Shown here piece after piece: positions 34,907 through 47,640 of a DNA stretch of 64,000 nt. A model generated the notes under the pieces. It had not been told where the DNA came from, did not search any database, and saw only the letters and a program-made list of their open reading frames with translations. Source of the DNA: Acanthosepion lycidas (lineage: Eukaryota; Mollusca; Cephalopoda; Sepiida; Sepiidae); the NCBI GenBank assembly GCA_963932145.1, contig OZ010599.1, forward strand, positions 49,637,287 to 49,701,286. Reading direction: 5' to 3'. Positions within the stretch are counted from its first letter, which is position 1; every line of letters starts with the position of its first letter. The translations under genes were made by a program, and so were the position numbers.

Positions 34907-35686
34907 TTAAAATGAAAGTTTAAATAAAATTAAAAACTTTGGCAAACGTTAAAATTTAACATATTTTGTTCAAATATCTTACTGAAAATAAGAAGTATTG
35001 TTGTGTTTGCAAGTGCAAACGAATTAAAGAGCAGTGATGAAAGTTGAAGAAACTGTTTTAAAACATTTATTTTTCTTTCAGGGAAATAGAAGGCTTTATT
35101 CAAGAACGCAATTAATAGGAGAAATTTTTACAGGTTTTGAATTTCTGAATTATTATTTCTTCTCGTCTAAAAAATGCTGAATCTTTGTTAAGAGAAAAAA
35201 AAATTGAAAGTTATATTTAAAAAAAATTCATTATTTGCAAAATATTGAGCGATTCATATCTTTAAAACAAATAACACAAATCGTTGTTTATGTTAACTTC
35301 AAAAAACAAAAATTAATTTGCGTAAAAAACTTCTCTCAGAAAGAAAGGAATATTTTTTACAATTTACATTTTTCCTTTCGAGAACAAAAACAAATTGATT
35401 CTTAACTCGCTAAACTACACTTACGAACTTTCCAAGCCAAAAAGATCTAATGTAAAATAATCAACTACAATTAAAACAAGAATTCATTAAAATCTGTTTG
35501 ATTTTTTTAATATCGACTTGAGGAAGTGTGATATGTAAGAGGAAATAGGAATTTACAATGAGTTTCTTCTTATGTCTAATAATCCTTCGTTATCACTCAA
35601 ATGGTAAACCACAGAAAAATTGAATATTTCAAATAATCATGCAATATACAAAGAAAAAAGATTAAAATCAAAAAGTTAGAAATTAC
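34907..35686. other. AT-rich sequence, nothing seen
   Basis: No gene or recognised repeat; lies within the proposed ESF1 5' UTR intron. Confidence 0.5.
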
Positions 35687-35750
35687 CTCTAATTACCACG
35701 TGCATTCGCCAGAAGAGTGGGATACGAAACTGCGGAAAGAAGTTAAATAT
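35687..35750 (-). promoter_or_regulatory. candidate ESF1 promoter and non-coding first exon
   Basis: On the minus strand this segment is locally GC-richer and unlike the surrounding AT-rich repeats. It contains an E-box CACGTG (35697-35702), the Myc/Max-type site common at ribosome-biogenesis genes, and ends at a donor-like AGAG|GTAATT (35686/35685). The acceptor just before the ESF1 ATG needs a partner about here. The start site itself cannot be fixed from sequence; the exon is inference. Confidence 0.35.
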
Positions 35751-36290
35751 TTTCAATTTTTTTTTGTTTCTCCAATACAAACAATAATACAATCTGTAAA
35801 AAATATTTTAATCTTTTAAATAAAAGAATTGTTACCTTTTTGTATGTATTAAATATTCAAAATGTTTCTTAAAATGTCAATAATAATAATACTTTTATTT
35901 TCGTATACAAAAAGAAAACGGATTTTGATCTGCTCTGTCCACCGCGAATAAAAATATGCATAAAGCACTATGGGTGCACCTCTAGAAATCTAATGACCAG
36001 ACCTTGCAGCTAATCTCACCTAGCTTTAACAACGAGATAAGGGAAAAACTGGCTCTAGTTACATTCAATACCTCAAACTTGTAACAAACATTCATTCTTT
36101 CTATCACTGCGAGCAGCCCCTAAATTTCCTTTTCCATCTATCTCAATGAACGAGTGTTCCCTTGCATTGAACGCCTATTAAGTCCGAATAGGCCCCCAGA
36201 CTTCAAGGGAAACTTGGATATATGATCCATCGCTAAAGATGCTGGGAAAATTATCTGTTCGCTGTAGCACTCTAAGTACCTGTGTAAAAA
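35751..36290. other. spacer, no gene seen
   Basis: AT-rich to 35930, then more balanced composition leading into the LTR-like repeat. The minus-strand frame 36414-36178 runs from the LTR-like repeat into this stretch without similarity I recognise. Confidence 0.4.
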
Positions 36291-36291
36291 G

Positions 36292-37056
36292 TGTTGATAG
36301 TACGTCGGGTTGATCAATTAGAGAATGTACTGCTTCTCGAGTGTTGTGGTCACCAATGTTGAATGGGTTAAATAGATAATGCGGCTGCGTGTTGAGAAGG
36401 TAATCAACATTCATACATAATGCTTAAAACGTCAAGGAAAAAGAACAATGAGAACCAATTTTGTTTAACAGAGAAATATGTAAATTCAACAATAATACAA
36501 AGTAATTGCAATATGAGTGAAAAAGGGAGAAAAAAGTAGCTTCCCCTTGACTAAGGAAATGTCTTAAAGAAGATTTGTCTGAGTAAATGTTCAGAGTTCA
36601 ATGTTGAAAATAGAATATTTCTTTCAGAAAATTGTTCAGTAGTTGCAACTTACAAAGTTGATTTAACTTGGTGTGCCCACTGAGAACTGGTGGTGTGTCA
36701 CATAAAATTCTGTAGTGTATATGTACGTGCGGAGCAAGTAAATGAGAACTATTGTCTCTGGGTACCTCGACTGTGGTTCTGAAATTACTACTACTGGTTT
36801 TTTTGGAATGCTTCAATATTTATACTATCTGGAGTGGCTCCAAAAAGAGACGCTTAGTACATTTTTGAATATACATGAAAAATATCCTATTGGACGGAAA
36901 ATGGACCAATCAGCGATTTTGTAGCAAAGCTTGTTTTGAACAAAATGTAGGAACAAATTTACTATGGTGGAATGCGATAGATAAATTGTCCTGTTATTTT
37001 TAAGTATGTATTTATTGACCAATTAGAATTGGAGAAAATGTAGGCGTGGCACTACA
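36292..37056 (-). mobile_element. LTR-like repeat, copy 1 (fossil)
   Basis: On the minus strand it begins TGTAGTGCCACGCC (37056), has CCAAT-type ATTGGTC boxes, a TATAAATA (36824-36817) and ends about 36292. Copy 2 (52623-53419) is close in sequence throughout; copy 3 (53582-54403) is older. TG start, size near 770 bp and promoter layout suggest a solo LTR of a retrovirus-like element, but no attached primer-binding site proves it. Relatively young, judging from its likeness to copy 2. Confidence 0.6.
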
Positions 37057-37084
37057 CCTGACTCCTCCGACTATGCTCTAGTCT

Positions 37085-37605
37085 AACTTTAGTTTACTAC
37101 ACAAGAGACAGATCAGACCAAAAATTGAGTACTGCTGCCATCTGGGCTGGTGCTGCCCAATCTCGATTTCCAGTTTTGATAGAGTGCAAAAGCGTTTACG
37201 CGGCCTTGTGGGTGATTGTTTTCCACTTTACAACCCCTTTACCACAGATAAAATGTTGCAAGCTTTTCGCTACTTTACTGTTATTTCCATGGAATATGTC
37301 CAGACGAGCTACGATTCATGCCTTATTTCCCCCATCACTAACCCTCCCAGCTATGGCGGGTACATTAAAATGAACCACCCTCATTCCTTTCGTATTCCTA
37401 GTATGGAGGAAGCTCCATTTGGATAGAATTGTGAACTGTTGCTTTGTGGAACAGAATCCCAGGAGGATGTTTTCCTGGCCACTAGAATCTTAACCTCTTC
37501 AAGTCTAGGCTTAACCGTTACCTTTCCCTATTCTTACTGTTCGACAACCGCTTTCAGTCACTTTGAGTAGCCTTTAGTCCTTGTGTAGGGTGAATATTAG
37601 TAAAA
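37085..37605 (+). mobile_element. LINE 3' end (CR1/Jockey-like, family B)
   Basis: Plus-strand pieces in three frames recall the ORF2 C-terminal end seen in many invertebrate LINEs: VQKRLRGLVGD-like MQKRLRGLVGDCFPLYN (37184), MNHPHSFRIPS (37371), and a final SRLNRYLSL followed by CCTTTAGTCCTTGTGTAGGG. Frame changes make it a fossil. Confidence 0.75.
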
Positions 37606-38137
37606 ACACAAAGAAATTACACATCAGGCTCAATGTGCACCAACACACACACACACAAAACACGCACCACATCGAATGAAGAAAAGTAATACAACGTCAA
37701 AAATTGTCAGTGTGCAACAGCGTTCATTTTACGCTGTCCATCATGTGTTTTGTCATAGGACTAATAGAACTAAAAAGTCACCCTGAGGGTCACAGTTCAA
37801 ACAATTTCGTTGTCCTACTAAAAATAATTGTCAAAGAAATATTAATTAACGAAAAAATAAAGAAGTTTAATCAACATGTTATACTCTGCTTCAAGTTAGA
37901 CCTCTTTCTGATTCACTCTACAATACATCAATACCTGTCAGCCGGGGGTGAACGCTAAGAAAGCAAAAATTAAAAAATTGCTTTCTGTGCAGGGTCTCCG
38001 AGTATCACATCTGGTCCACAAAACAAATATATACAAATAATTTAACAATTTTTGTCTTCTGTTCTTTTCGCCTCACCGGCGGTATTCGTTGTTTCGTTTG
38101 TTCTTTCGTGATACCATACAAGCGTTTATAACATCTC
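37606..38137. other. spacer with possible LTR part
   Basis: A (CA) run near 37645 and AT-rich sequence. The last about 100 bp before the primer-binding-like site at 38138 would be the end of a 5' LTR, but no matching second LTR was found, so this is not called. Confidence 0.3.
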
Positions 38138-40990
38138 TGGTGTCAGAAGTGGGATAGGAGAACTGACGAAGTGGGTATTACACTGGCCTCACCCGTACAA
38201 AAATTCTCGGCTTCATCAAGCAACAACGAAACTCAAAACCGACTTTACGCACACCGACAACCATCGAACGAAGGCGGTCATGAATGAACTTCAATCAGAC
38301 CTATGTTGACTGCCCTGAAATCTACAGCTACTAAGACCGCAGACACAGCCCCAAATCCACAGACTACAAACTACAAATGCAGTAGCAATCACTACCTAAT
38401 GCAATGCAAGATATCAGAAAACGAGTCGGGCAACAATATTAATCGCTTTATTACGGATCGGAACAAAGCATACACGATCCAAAACACCGTCACCAATGAA
38501 CAGCTAAAAGCTTACCTTACAGCTACCCATTGCTGCCAAATGACTAATTCTCAATACCTCAATCGAAAACCCACTATTTACTATGGAAAACCAATAATCG
38601 GCGAGAGGTATAGCAAGTGATGCACAACGCTACCTCGACCAGGGCATTAGAACCGGTATCACAATTGCTCTTGACCCCACTGTAATGTAGCACATAAAAT
38701 GCAGAGACCAGACAAACCAAACCATTACTCTATGAGTCTGACCAAATGCTGGCTGATGTAAGTAGCAGCTACTTCAGATAAACAACCAACTCTCCAAAAT
38801 AAACACGCATGGCTCAACACCATTCAACCAGAATTGGAATCAGACAAACAGACACATTAGTCAAAATCATGACTCCACTATCTACAAGAATTACATGAAT
38901 GACTGTAGATGCTTCAATTGCGTACATTTCCACCCATCCGGCACCAAAGCACACGTTGTGACCACAGATACCAGCATAAGAGTAGTAAGAAACAAAAACC
39001 CAATATCGTTTCAACGAATCCCTTCAACGAACCAAATTTTCAGTAGGGTTCATAAGTCTTACTACTCCCATAACTTCTTCAACTTCCAACGATCACTCAA
39101 GAAACAATCTCCATTCATCAAAGTCAGCTTCGTCTTCGACAATTTCGCCTTCTCTCTTGACATACTAGACGCCGGATACACCGCATCCCCCTGCATTGTA
39201 CCTATTTACCGACTACTTAAAGAAGCAATCAAACATCCGCTAATGGAATCGGAGGTAGTGTCTCCATCCTAGATGAATTAATTTATGATATCAACCTTCG
39301 TGACTATAACTCACTCGTATTCAAAGTCATCGAGACACCGGCTACAACCTCGACGACACTGATCTTGATCGATCAGAACATTCTCAATCACGATTCACTA
39401 ACATCATATTCAATAAACAAGCGAAGCACAACTGTAGAATTCAGGCGCATACTCCCATCTGATGGCATGACACTCAAAGCTCCGTTAGTTCCGATCACCA
39501 ATTTGGATACGCTTCTTACTTAAGACCCAGCATATGGAACCTAAGCCGTCGTTAGTAATCTTCGTCTGACAACCAGACATTAAACGAAAACTTGGATTGG
39601 CTGAAAGGAAATGTGGAGTTATCTCGACCTAATCAGCACCATTTAGCGGCTTCAGCAAACCTGCTTGTCAGTGATGCCGATATCCTCGGTAATGAAGATA
39701 ATAAAAAGGGTATGTTCATTAAATCATTTCGCATACCAACTAACGGTCAATCCTGCAGTCAAAAGCAGCATCCAGTCACCAAGGCACTAGAAGCCGACGT
39801 CGACACTGAAATTATACGTATGACCACGGAATGGAACGACTCCAAAGGCTTCAACAGCCAGGCCGTTACTGTCCACAAGAAGAACGGCAAAAATCAGTGT
39901 TGTCCCCAACTTCAAGACGACCCTTAGCAAATTGCTGGTAGGATTCGTCCAATAGCCAATAATGGTCAACTTCAAAATTGGCAAAAACAAGAAATATTTT
40001 TGTTTCTCGACCTCCGTAATAGTTATTGGCAGATCGTCATTGACGAACGCGACCGCCATAAAACTGCATTCACCTGGAAGGTTCGATGCTACCAATTCGT
40101 CTACCATTCGGGCTAGCATCCGCCGGCCAGATGATTTCCCGATGTATATCCGATGCCCTGGCCATAAACAAATTTGATTACTCCCCACGCAGCCGCCCAT
40201 CGGTCGCTGACAAATTTGAATCAGCGCAAATTTAACAATGCTAAAATATGAGGATGGCAGGAAGAAATCTCTTGCTGTAGCTTCGTCCTGGAATACGTCG
40301 AAGACGACACGAAAGTCATGTTAAAAAAAAGGACCAACTATAAGCCAAGAACTGGCAAAATGTTCAAATTTCAATGCTCCAGCTTAAATATCTATATTCG
40401 TCGTGGTGCCTCAAAGGTACACACATACCACGCAATATCTAATACCACAAACAGGCCGTTGAAGCCTTCTTCGCCTACCTTGACGCCTCAACCATCCCCG
40501 AGATGATTATCGAATATCTCAACATCGCCGCTGGACAGACATCCGACGAGATGCTATCAAAAATCATCAAGGCCCACCAGGCGGTTGGATCAAACAAGCC
40601 ACCTGAAGCCAACACAATTGACCCTGTTAACTATCTTACATGGCCGTACCTTACAAACTCCGTGCCAAGATACCTCTATCAGCTCATGGCTGCACAAACC
40701 ATTTTAGTGTCACCCGTATGCGCGACCATCTTTCCAGTTACCGGTTGGAGTTCAAGAACAGTGACATACAAGCTTACGTTTATTCCTGCACCAACCGCGC
40801 AAACCGTAAGGGAACCTATGGCAAGCGACCGAACTCGCCTATCTGTAATTGTAGGCGAGATACCCGAAGTCGTTTGCATAGACTTCGTCACAATTCCATC
40901 TTTAAGCTAACTTAGAGATGGGAATTAACTTAGATCGTTGCTGCTTTCACTGAGCCAAACATTAATCCTTTCACTTTAGCACCGTATTTA
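38138..40990 (+). mobile_element. Ty3/gypsy-type retroelement fossil 1
   Basis: TGGTGTCAGAAGTGGGA (38138) is complementary to the 3' end of tRNA-Leu, a usual primer-binding site. Reverse-transcriptase-like sequence lies at about 39890-40200 and an integrase zinc-region/core start at about 40620-40915 (RMRDHLSS, then a CTxxA-like block and VVCIDFV). GC content is higher than around it. The element is broken in many places (well over five) and lacks recognisable paired LTRs; old. Confidence 0.65.
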
Positions 40991-40999
40991 TTGTAATTC

Positions 41000-41260
41000 T
41001 TTCATTACCAAACACCAAACCACAAAAAATCATCTTTCTCTGCGGAAATTCAAACTAATACACATATTTAAAATTTCATGTGTGTTGTATATTGTTATTA
41101 CCTCTTACTAACACTCACCATAAACATTACCTCCTAATAACATTAAGCAAAGATAATGATATCTTTCAATAATGATATCTTTCAATAAAGTTTCTGCATT
41201 GTCCAGACCTATTATTTTTTTTATATCATTCATATTCATTTGTGATTAACACGATAGCAA
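41000..41260. other. AT-rich spacer with a short tandem duplication
   Basis: Nothing gene-like. A 20-bp unit, ATGATATCTTTCAATA, is repeated at 41157-41188. Confidence 0.5.
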
Positions 41261-41261
41261 A

Positions 41262-41980
41262 ATGCAAAATGGTGTTCGAAACACGGAACTAATAATTCCC
41301 ACAATGCAGAATACACAAAAGAAAAGAGATGGAATTTCTACCTCATCCAAAAGAATTGAACTTCGTTGCAGAAAACTTAAGAGAAACGTGGATAAAATGG
41401 CGCGATCAATTCAAACTATATACCTACAAGTTACAGAATTGGATATGAAGGCTAAGAAAATAACAACCTCAATTCTATTGACACGTATAGGATCAAGAGG
41501 CGGAGATATATACACAACGTTTCTATTTGAGAATGAAGAACAGAAGAATGATTTACAGGTGGTGGTAGAATAATTTAATATCTATTTCCAACCGAGGAAG
41601 AATCTAAGGTTCCCCACGTATAAGTTCTTCACGTGTAAACAAAAAGAACAGAGATTTGACGATTATGTAACAGAATTACTCCACAAAGTGGATCAATGTG
41701 AATTTGGGCAAATCTCAGACAGATTAATAAACGTCATGTTATGTAGCATCAGAGACAGTGCATTACGCGGACGGGTGATGCGAGAACTGGAATTAAATTT
41801 AGAAAAGGCAATACAAAGTGCGGAAGAACCCAGAAGTCAGTCAAAAATAATAAATACTTCATCAGAAGCAGAAAATATCTCCGCGATATATGACTGGAAA
41901 AAAATGCCACCAAAACCAAAATCAAAACCAGATTCCAAAATAAAAAAATGCCTACTACAAGCGGTCCGGCGCGTTTTACT
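41262..41980 (+). mobile_element. Ty3/gypsy-type gag fossil 2
   Basis: Frames at 41262-41573 and 41688-41960 encode a capsid-like gag: DIYTTFLFENEEQKND, then VDQCEFGQISDRLINVMLC, GRVMRELELNLEKAIQSAEE, the pattern of mollusc-type (Steamer-like) gypsy gags. Only gag is seen; broken in a few places, no LTRs found. Confidence 0.75.
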
Positions 41981-42059
41981 CCCGAAACTGCCACCATTTT
42001 TTCAGCACTGTTTTTTTTTTTTAATTATTTTTAAACTGACGTTACATTGTCAGTCATCA

Positions 42060-42400
42060 ATTAATAATATACATCGTGTATCTGCATGGCCGGTGTGGTG
42101 CATACTACGCGAGGTTGGATCCCTAAAAGGGCTAATTTCAGCAGGGTTTTTTCTTTGCTTTTTGTACATTTTAATTTTCTTCTACCTAAGTTATATCAGT
42201 TATCAACTATAATCGACTGGGTCGGTGCTTACTACCCCGAACCTCTCAACCGCGTGGGACCTCAGGCCTACTGGGGAGGGGGAACAGAAGTTCTAATTTC
42301 AGTAGCGTTTATTTTTTTAAATTGTAATTTTCGTTCTGAACAGTACTTTTAAATCAGTTATCTTTTTATTCCGATATCATCCACTAAGGAGGATCCCTGA
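42060..42400 (+). repeat. tandem pair of SINE- or UTR-like units
   Basis: Two related blocks, about 42085-42205 and 42222-42370. Each has a GC-rich head (GGCCGGTGTGGTGCATAC / GGGTCGGTGCTTACTAC), then CTAATTTCAG and TATCAGTTATC-like or AAATCAGTTATC endings. The first head resembles a SINE start, but no clear box B is seen. Confidence 0.4.
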
Positions 42401-42599
42401 TTTTTTTTGTTAGTAATACTGTCCACGGCTAGTAATTAAAATACAATTCCTAGTCCCTATTTTTTTACATTTCTAGAAAGATAAACCCGAGAAAATGATC
42501 GCTTAAAAAATAAAAATGTTTAACAATTTCAACACATGAAAAAAATTCCCTAAAACTGAAATACTGTTTTTAAAACAAATTTCTAAGACAATCCCGTTT

Positions 42600-45500
42600 G
42601 TGATGTGTTGGATTTTTTTTTTTTTTTCAGCGGAAATGTTTCGGCGATTAATCTTTATGGAAATGTAAGAATTTGCGACTTGAGACGTGAGTAAGCAGTG
42701 GATTTTAGAAGACGTGTTGAGACAGTGATTCTTTGGAGGAAATCAATTACTACAAGCTATTTCGGCACTTATGGACGGCTGTTTTGACATAAAATTAATT
42801 CCTGAGTTCGACGTGTCCCGCTCTGTCGTAGAATGGATGGAAAAGGACCAGATGGTGTGTGACTTGCGCGGATTGAAGCAAATTGAACAGGTTCTCCCTC
42901 TTCGACTTACTGGTGGAGCCTTTGCTGTATATTTACAACTGAGCCAGGTGGATAAAATGGATGCAAGCCGAATTAAGAAGGCCTTATGCACAGCTTTTGC
43001 GACAGACGCCTTTACTGTGTATGAGCAGTTCGCGTCGAAGAGTTTACAACCTGGCAAGACCGTTGACGTCTATTTGACAGAGCTGAGAAAATTCTTCAAA
43101 GGGGGATCTGATAGACATTTATCGTGTGTCTTTGTCGCTGGCCTGCCCGAATGCGTGAAACATCTTTTGCATGTATCATCCAGAATGGATGATCTTCTTG
43201 TGTAACAGTTGCTGGTCCGAGCACGGACAACAATGAAAGATGAGGGGACCATAAACGAACAAGTTGTGGCAGCCCTCAGATCCGAAGACACATTCAATCG
43301 CGCCTCCCTTGCCTAACTCGCGAAACATGGCTATTTGCCACAACTATGGAGGCCCCAATCATCTGGCCAAGGATTGCCTGAACTAACGCGGCGAACACCG
43401 AAGAGTTCGGGGATACGCTGCTATCGATGTAGAAGTCTTGGGCATATATCGCGGAATTTCCCAAAGAAACGGACCAGGGGAGGAGAATTAAGCACCAGCC
43501 TTGATCCCCGCCCAAATGTGAATATGGCTCTGTCCGTTATTAAAACTCAGGTTGATGTAGATTGGTGTTCAGCCCTTGTTGATTCGGGCTGCTCACTTAC
43601 AATCGTGGGTACGGAATGCTGTTGCAAGTGGATCAAAGCATGTATCAATGTGGAGACAATCGGAGGCAAGTTACGAACCTGTTGCGAAAGAGGGAATATC
43701 AGCATTTGCACCGAGAATGCTAATTCTGCTGAAATCGATGTGTTAGTCACGCCTGAAAGACCACTAAGATATGACCTTTTAGTTGGTATCAACGCCATTA
43801 AAGCACGGGGGTGTTATCATCACGCCCACTGGAGTTTGCTAGTGTAGGAAGCTCCATCAGTGCGGTAATCCAAATCGATTTCTCCGATTTCTCTGTGGAA
43901 GGAGTTTGATGATAGACGGAAGGTATGGACGGCTATATGGAAATAGAAACCAAACAAGGCACCAGATCGGTTGATAAAGAAAATCTCTTAGTACTCCATA
44001 CCCAATCATCTCAAAGCCGCAATTGGGTCGAAAACGGTTGGCTACCCGGAGAAAAGACTGTGGTCGCCTAAAGACCTGATTCCGTTGCTGGCTGTTATGC
44101 AAAGCAACAAAGGAAAAGTGCGTCCAGTAATGGACTGTCGTGAGCTGAATGGTCATGTTGAAGCATTTACAGTAAATGCGGATATTTGCACAACAAACCT
44201 TCGGGAATGGCGTCGATATGGCGCGCATGTTGCCCTGCTTGATTTGCGAAGGACCTACCGCTAAATACATGTCCATAAATTGTTGTGGCTGTATCAGACT
44301 GTAATGATTAAGGGTAAACGATATTGTCTGACGCATTTGTTATTCGGCCTCAACATAGCACCCTTGATCATGAAATCCGTCATTGGCGCAAGAAAAGTCA
44401 CTAAACTACATGGTCTCAGCCTACATTGACGATCTGTACGTAGACAAGAACATCATGGCCGCTACAACGGCGCGTGAGAAGTTGGCACACTTTGTTCTTG
44501 TGTGCAAAGATCCAGGGCAGCTAGAAGATGGTGCACGTGTGCTGGGATTGGAAGTCTGGGGGAACGTGTTTTCCCTGTGCAGAAAGCTTGTGGGACACCT
44601 TCATGTGTGTAGCTGGCTCTGGGCTGCGGCCAGTGTCATCAAGTGGCAAGCAACGGTCGTCATGAAAGGATAGAATGACAAAATTGAGAACACCGTCCTT
44701 AGGTGTATGATAAAAGAGAGGGTGAAGCAGGACGACCCGGTCCGCTTAGAAGAGCAAGACATGAACGTCTGGATCGATGCAAGTTCCCTGGCAATAGGCA
44801 TGGCCCTGGAGAAGAATGGGGCCATTTTGGAAGACGTGTATTATTAGCTTAGATCAACGAATGATGCCCAGCATATAAATCTATCTGAACTGGATGCAGC
44901 ATTGAAAGGCCTCAAAATTGCACTCCAGACATATGAAGACAGAATTCTTGTGTTTACCACTGGCTCTCTAACACATTGACTGGTAAAGCCCGGGTACTCA
45001 CGAAAGAATCAACTGGTAAAGCCCGGGTACTCACGAAAGCATCAACTGAAATGCTGCTTCAACGAAAACTGAGCACATTCAAAAATCTAATTCGGGAGTA
45101 TGAACTCTCAGTTGATGTAGAGTTGGTCAGGTTAAATAAAAAATCTCGTTAAGCCCCAGAACACTCACCAAGGCAGTGGGCACCCGGGGGTTCGGCGTAC
45201 CACGTATTTTCTTACACAAATCCCCTTTACACCCAAGAATGAGGTAAGGTCTACAATTAGCCTCTTGTGTGGAATACAGAACAGTGGACCCAGCGCCGGT
45301 CCGCTGGAAAAAGGCAAGTTGGAAGTGGAAGGCAACCTGGCAACGGCTGAGTATGGATGTATGTGGTAACTGTCACTATTTGTCCTTGATAGATTGCGGT
45401 CCGACTAGATTCACTGTATGGCGACCGTTGGCTAGACAATATTCGTTCAGCATCATCCACCAGTTGGAATCCTATTTTTTTTTAAAGGGAGCTCCCCGCT

Positions 45501-45690
45501 TCCTAGCGAAATACTCACGGATAATGCCACCGCATTCCATAGTAGGGAATTTTGTGATTTCATGGCGTTTCCCTCAACCCTCCATGAAATCACAAAATTC
45601 CCTACTATGGAATGCGGTGGCATTATCCGTGAGTATTTCGCTAGGGGGTGGGGGGCTCCCTTAAAAAAATGGATTCCAACTGGTGGATGA
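42600..45690 (+). mobile_element. Ty3/gypsy-type retroelement fossil 3
   Basis: Order gag (42771-43330: DLRGLKQIEQVLPLRLTGGA, KALCTAFATDAFTVYEQF), zinc-knuckle and protease-like part (43335-43847: CYRCRSLGH, ALVDSGCS), reverse transcriptase (about 43900-44600), RNase H (about 44680-45130, VWIDASSLAIGMAL) and integrase start (about 45280-45560, LSMDVCGNCHYLSLIDCG). A leader at 42685-42765 is shared with fossil 4. About ten breaks; LTRs not identified. The 3' part ends in a large palindrome. Confidence 0.8.
45453..45690. repeat. 238-bp palindrome in integrase region
   Basis: Arms 45453-45565 and 45582-45690 are near-perfect inverted copies (ATCCACCAGTTGGAATCC is answered by GGATTCCAACTGGTGGAT) around a 16-bp centre. 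Both arms are integrase-coding sequence of fossil 3, so this is a snap-back duplication rather than ordinary element ends. Confidence 0.9.
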
Positions 45691-45869
45691 TATATAATGA
45701 AAATGAAACGGAGAGTGCACCACCCCAACTTCGGAGAAGGAAATCTGCTGAATCCTACCACATATGTGATTTAGATATGAGGGAGGAGTGCAATAAATAG
45801 GACCAAGCGTTCATAATGTTGGCTTCGTTTGTGACGGTTGCTATTTTTGGTTTTCATGACAGCGCACGT

Positions 45870-47200
45870 TTTCATGATCAGCGGTGACTTTTTACCTGGT
45901 CATTGAGACGTGAGAAAGCAGTGGATTTTAGGTGTTGAGACAGTGATTCTTTGGGGGAATCAATTACTACAATTATTTTTTCCAAAATGTCAAAGGTGAA
46001 ACTTAGCAGCGACATAATAAAGCCCTTCCATAGTGACGATGTGTTGGCATGGCTCAAGAAAGTGAGGCTGATGACGAGACGACAAAAACAGAAGACGTAG
46101 GAGGGAGACGCACCCCAACTCTATGGACGAGAATCAGCAGATCTGATTGAAGCCCGGTTGAAGGATGCTTTTTCAGACAGGGCGTTCTCTGCTTACGGTA
46201 AGCTTAAACTGGTTAGGTGGGCAAGAGAGTACACCAACAAAATACGACAACTTGCAGGAATGGCTGGGTTCACTGAGTGCGGTTTTGACACGGCGATGAA
46301 GTTGGTATTTGTGACGGGGCTCCCCAACAACATCTCATCGGAGTTGCAACAAGTACCGGCCATCGGAATGTTGATTATGGGAGATTTGCAGACACGGGTG
46401 AGGTTGCTGACAAGAAAACATGGCTGAAGATACGGCCGCAGCGACGAAGTGAGATGGAAATTCCGCTCGAGGCTTTTTACAGGTGCAGAGGCCAAGGTCA
46501 CATGGCCAGAGACTGCGCAATATGACGGCCCGGTGGTACCCGACACGAGATCTGGCCATGAGATGCGATGCTTCAAGTGCAATAATATCGTCCACTTTGC
46601 ATCAGAATACCAGGGAAACGTCTCGGGGGAAAGGACTTTAGCGCCAGTCTCCTCTCCAAGCAAGTAAAAAACGAGGCACATCCTGTCATCTGCGTACTTG
46701 TTGACGGACGACAATGCACGGCCATAGTCGACACCGGCTGTCCTAAGACACTTATGAGTAAATCGGTATACCGCCGTTGGAGTCGCCAGAACATTGAAAT
46801 GTTAACTACAAATGGAAAGATTATGAAGTGCCATGGAACCAGCCAAGTTGAGCTTGCGGTGGGCCGCATGCAACTTTTGCACCTAGAGATCCTAGTTGTC
46901 GAAGGAAAGCTGCTAGAGTTCGACATCCTACTGGGATTTGACGTTATCAAGAAGCTGGGGATGCACCTGACCGCGACCTGACCGAATCGGGTGAAGTTCA
47001 TTTCCTCGCAGAGAACTTACCGAGGTGTGCCGCGATCAAGATCGATGAACCGGAATTTGGTGCCGTATTCGATCAACGGAAGAAGGCGTGAAACGTCTCA
47101 TGGAAATGGGCAGGTGGCCAGAGGCCGGAACAACTAAAAAATCTAGTCTCGGAGTAACCTTGAATAAACAGAACTCGGGTGGGCAGATCACTCTAGAAGG
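45870..47200 (+). mobile_element. Ty3/gypsy-type retroelement fossil 4 (gag to protease only)
   Basis: Leader (45905-45985) shared with fossil 3, gag start MSKVKLSSDIIKPF (45988), gag body EYTNKIRQLAGMAGFTECGF (46158-46427), zinc-knuckle-like RCFKCNNIVHFASE (46564), then protease-like sequence (about 46680-47000, ending FDILLGFDVIKKLG). Truncated after protease. Related to fossil 3 but a distinct gag; several breaks. Confidence 0.75.
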
Positions 47201-47209
47201 CAGTTGATA

Positions 47210-47640
47210 TCAAGAAGAAAGCATTTAAACATTCAGGTGAGAAGGTACAGAGTTACAAGCCAGCTGCACAGAGTCTGATGAATTTTGAAGTTAGTAAGTG
47301 AACATTTTTTTGTGGCTGGACAAAAAAAAAAAAAAAAAAGAAAAGAAAAAAAGAATACATTCCCAAAATTGCTATATGTCCCCAGTATTTTTCTTATTTT
47401 TAAAAAGGTGGTAGTAACTTTGTTTTACTGCTTTCTTGAATGTACCTATTCTTCTTGTCATTTTCGAAATTGAATCTTTGTGTCTTTTTCTAAATTATAA
47501 TCCTTTTTTCATTTTTGATGGTAATCCTTTTTGCAACATATACGAAATTATTATTCTATCTTAATAGGCACACAAAAGGAAAATTTTGTGCAAGTTCTGA
47601 GTCTTATTTTTTACTTGCGCCTATTTCGACTTTAGGGAGA
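47210..47640. other. AT-rich spacer
   Basis: A poly-A/AAAAG run at 47320-47355 and T-rich sequence; no gene. Confidence 0.5.

Noticed and set aside
39787-40200. Host protein on the minus strand (137 codons)
   Set aside because: It is the reverse-strand shadow of a plus-strand reverse transcriptase region.
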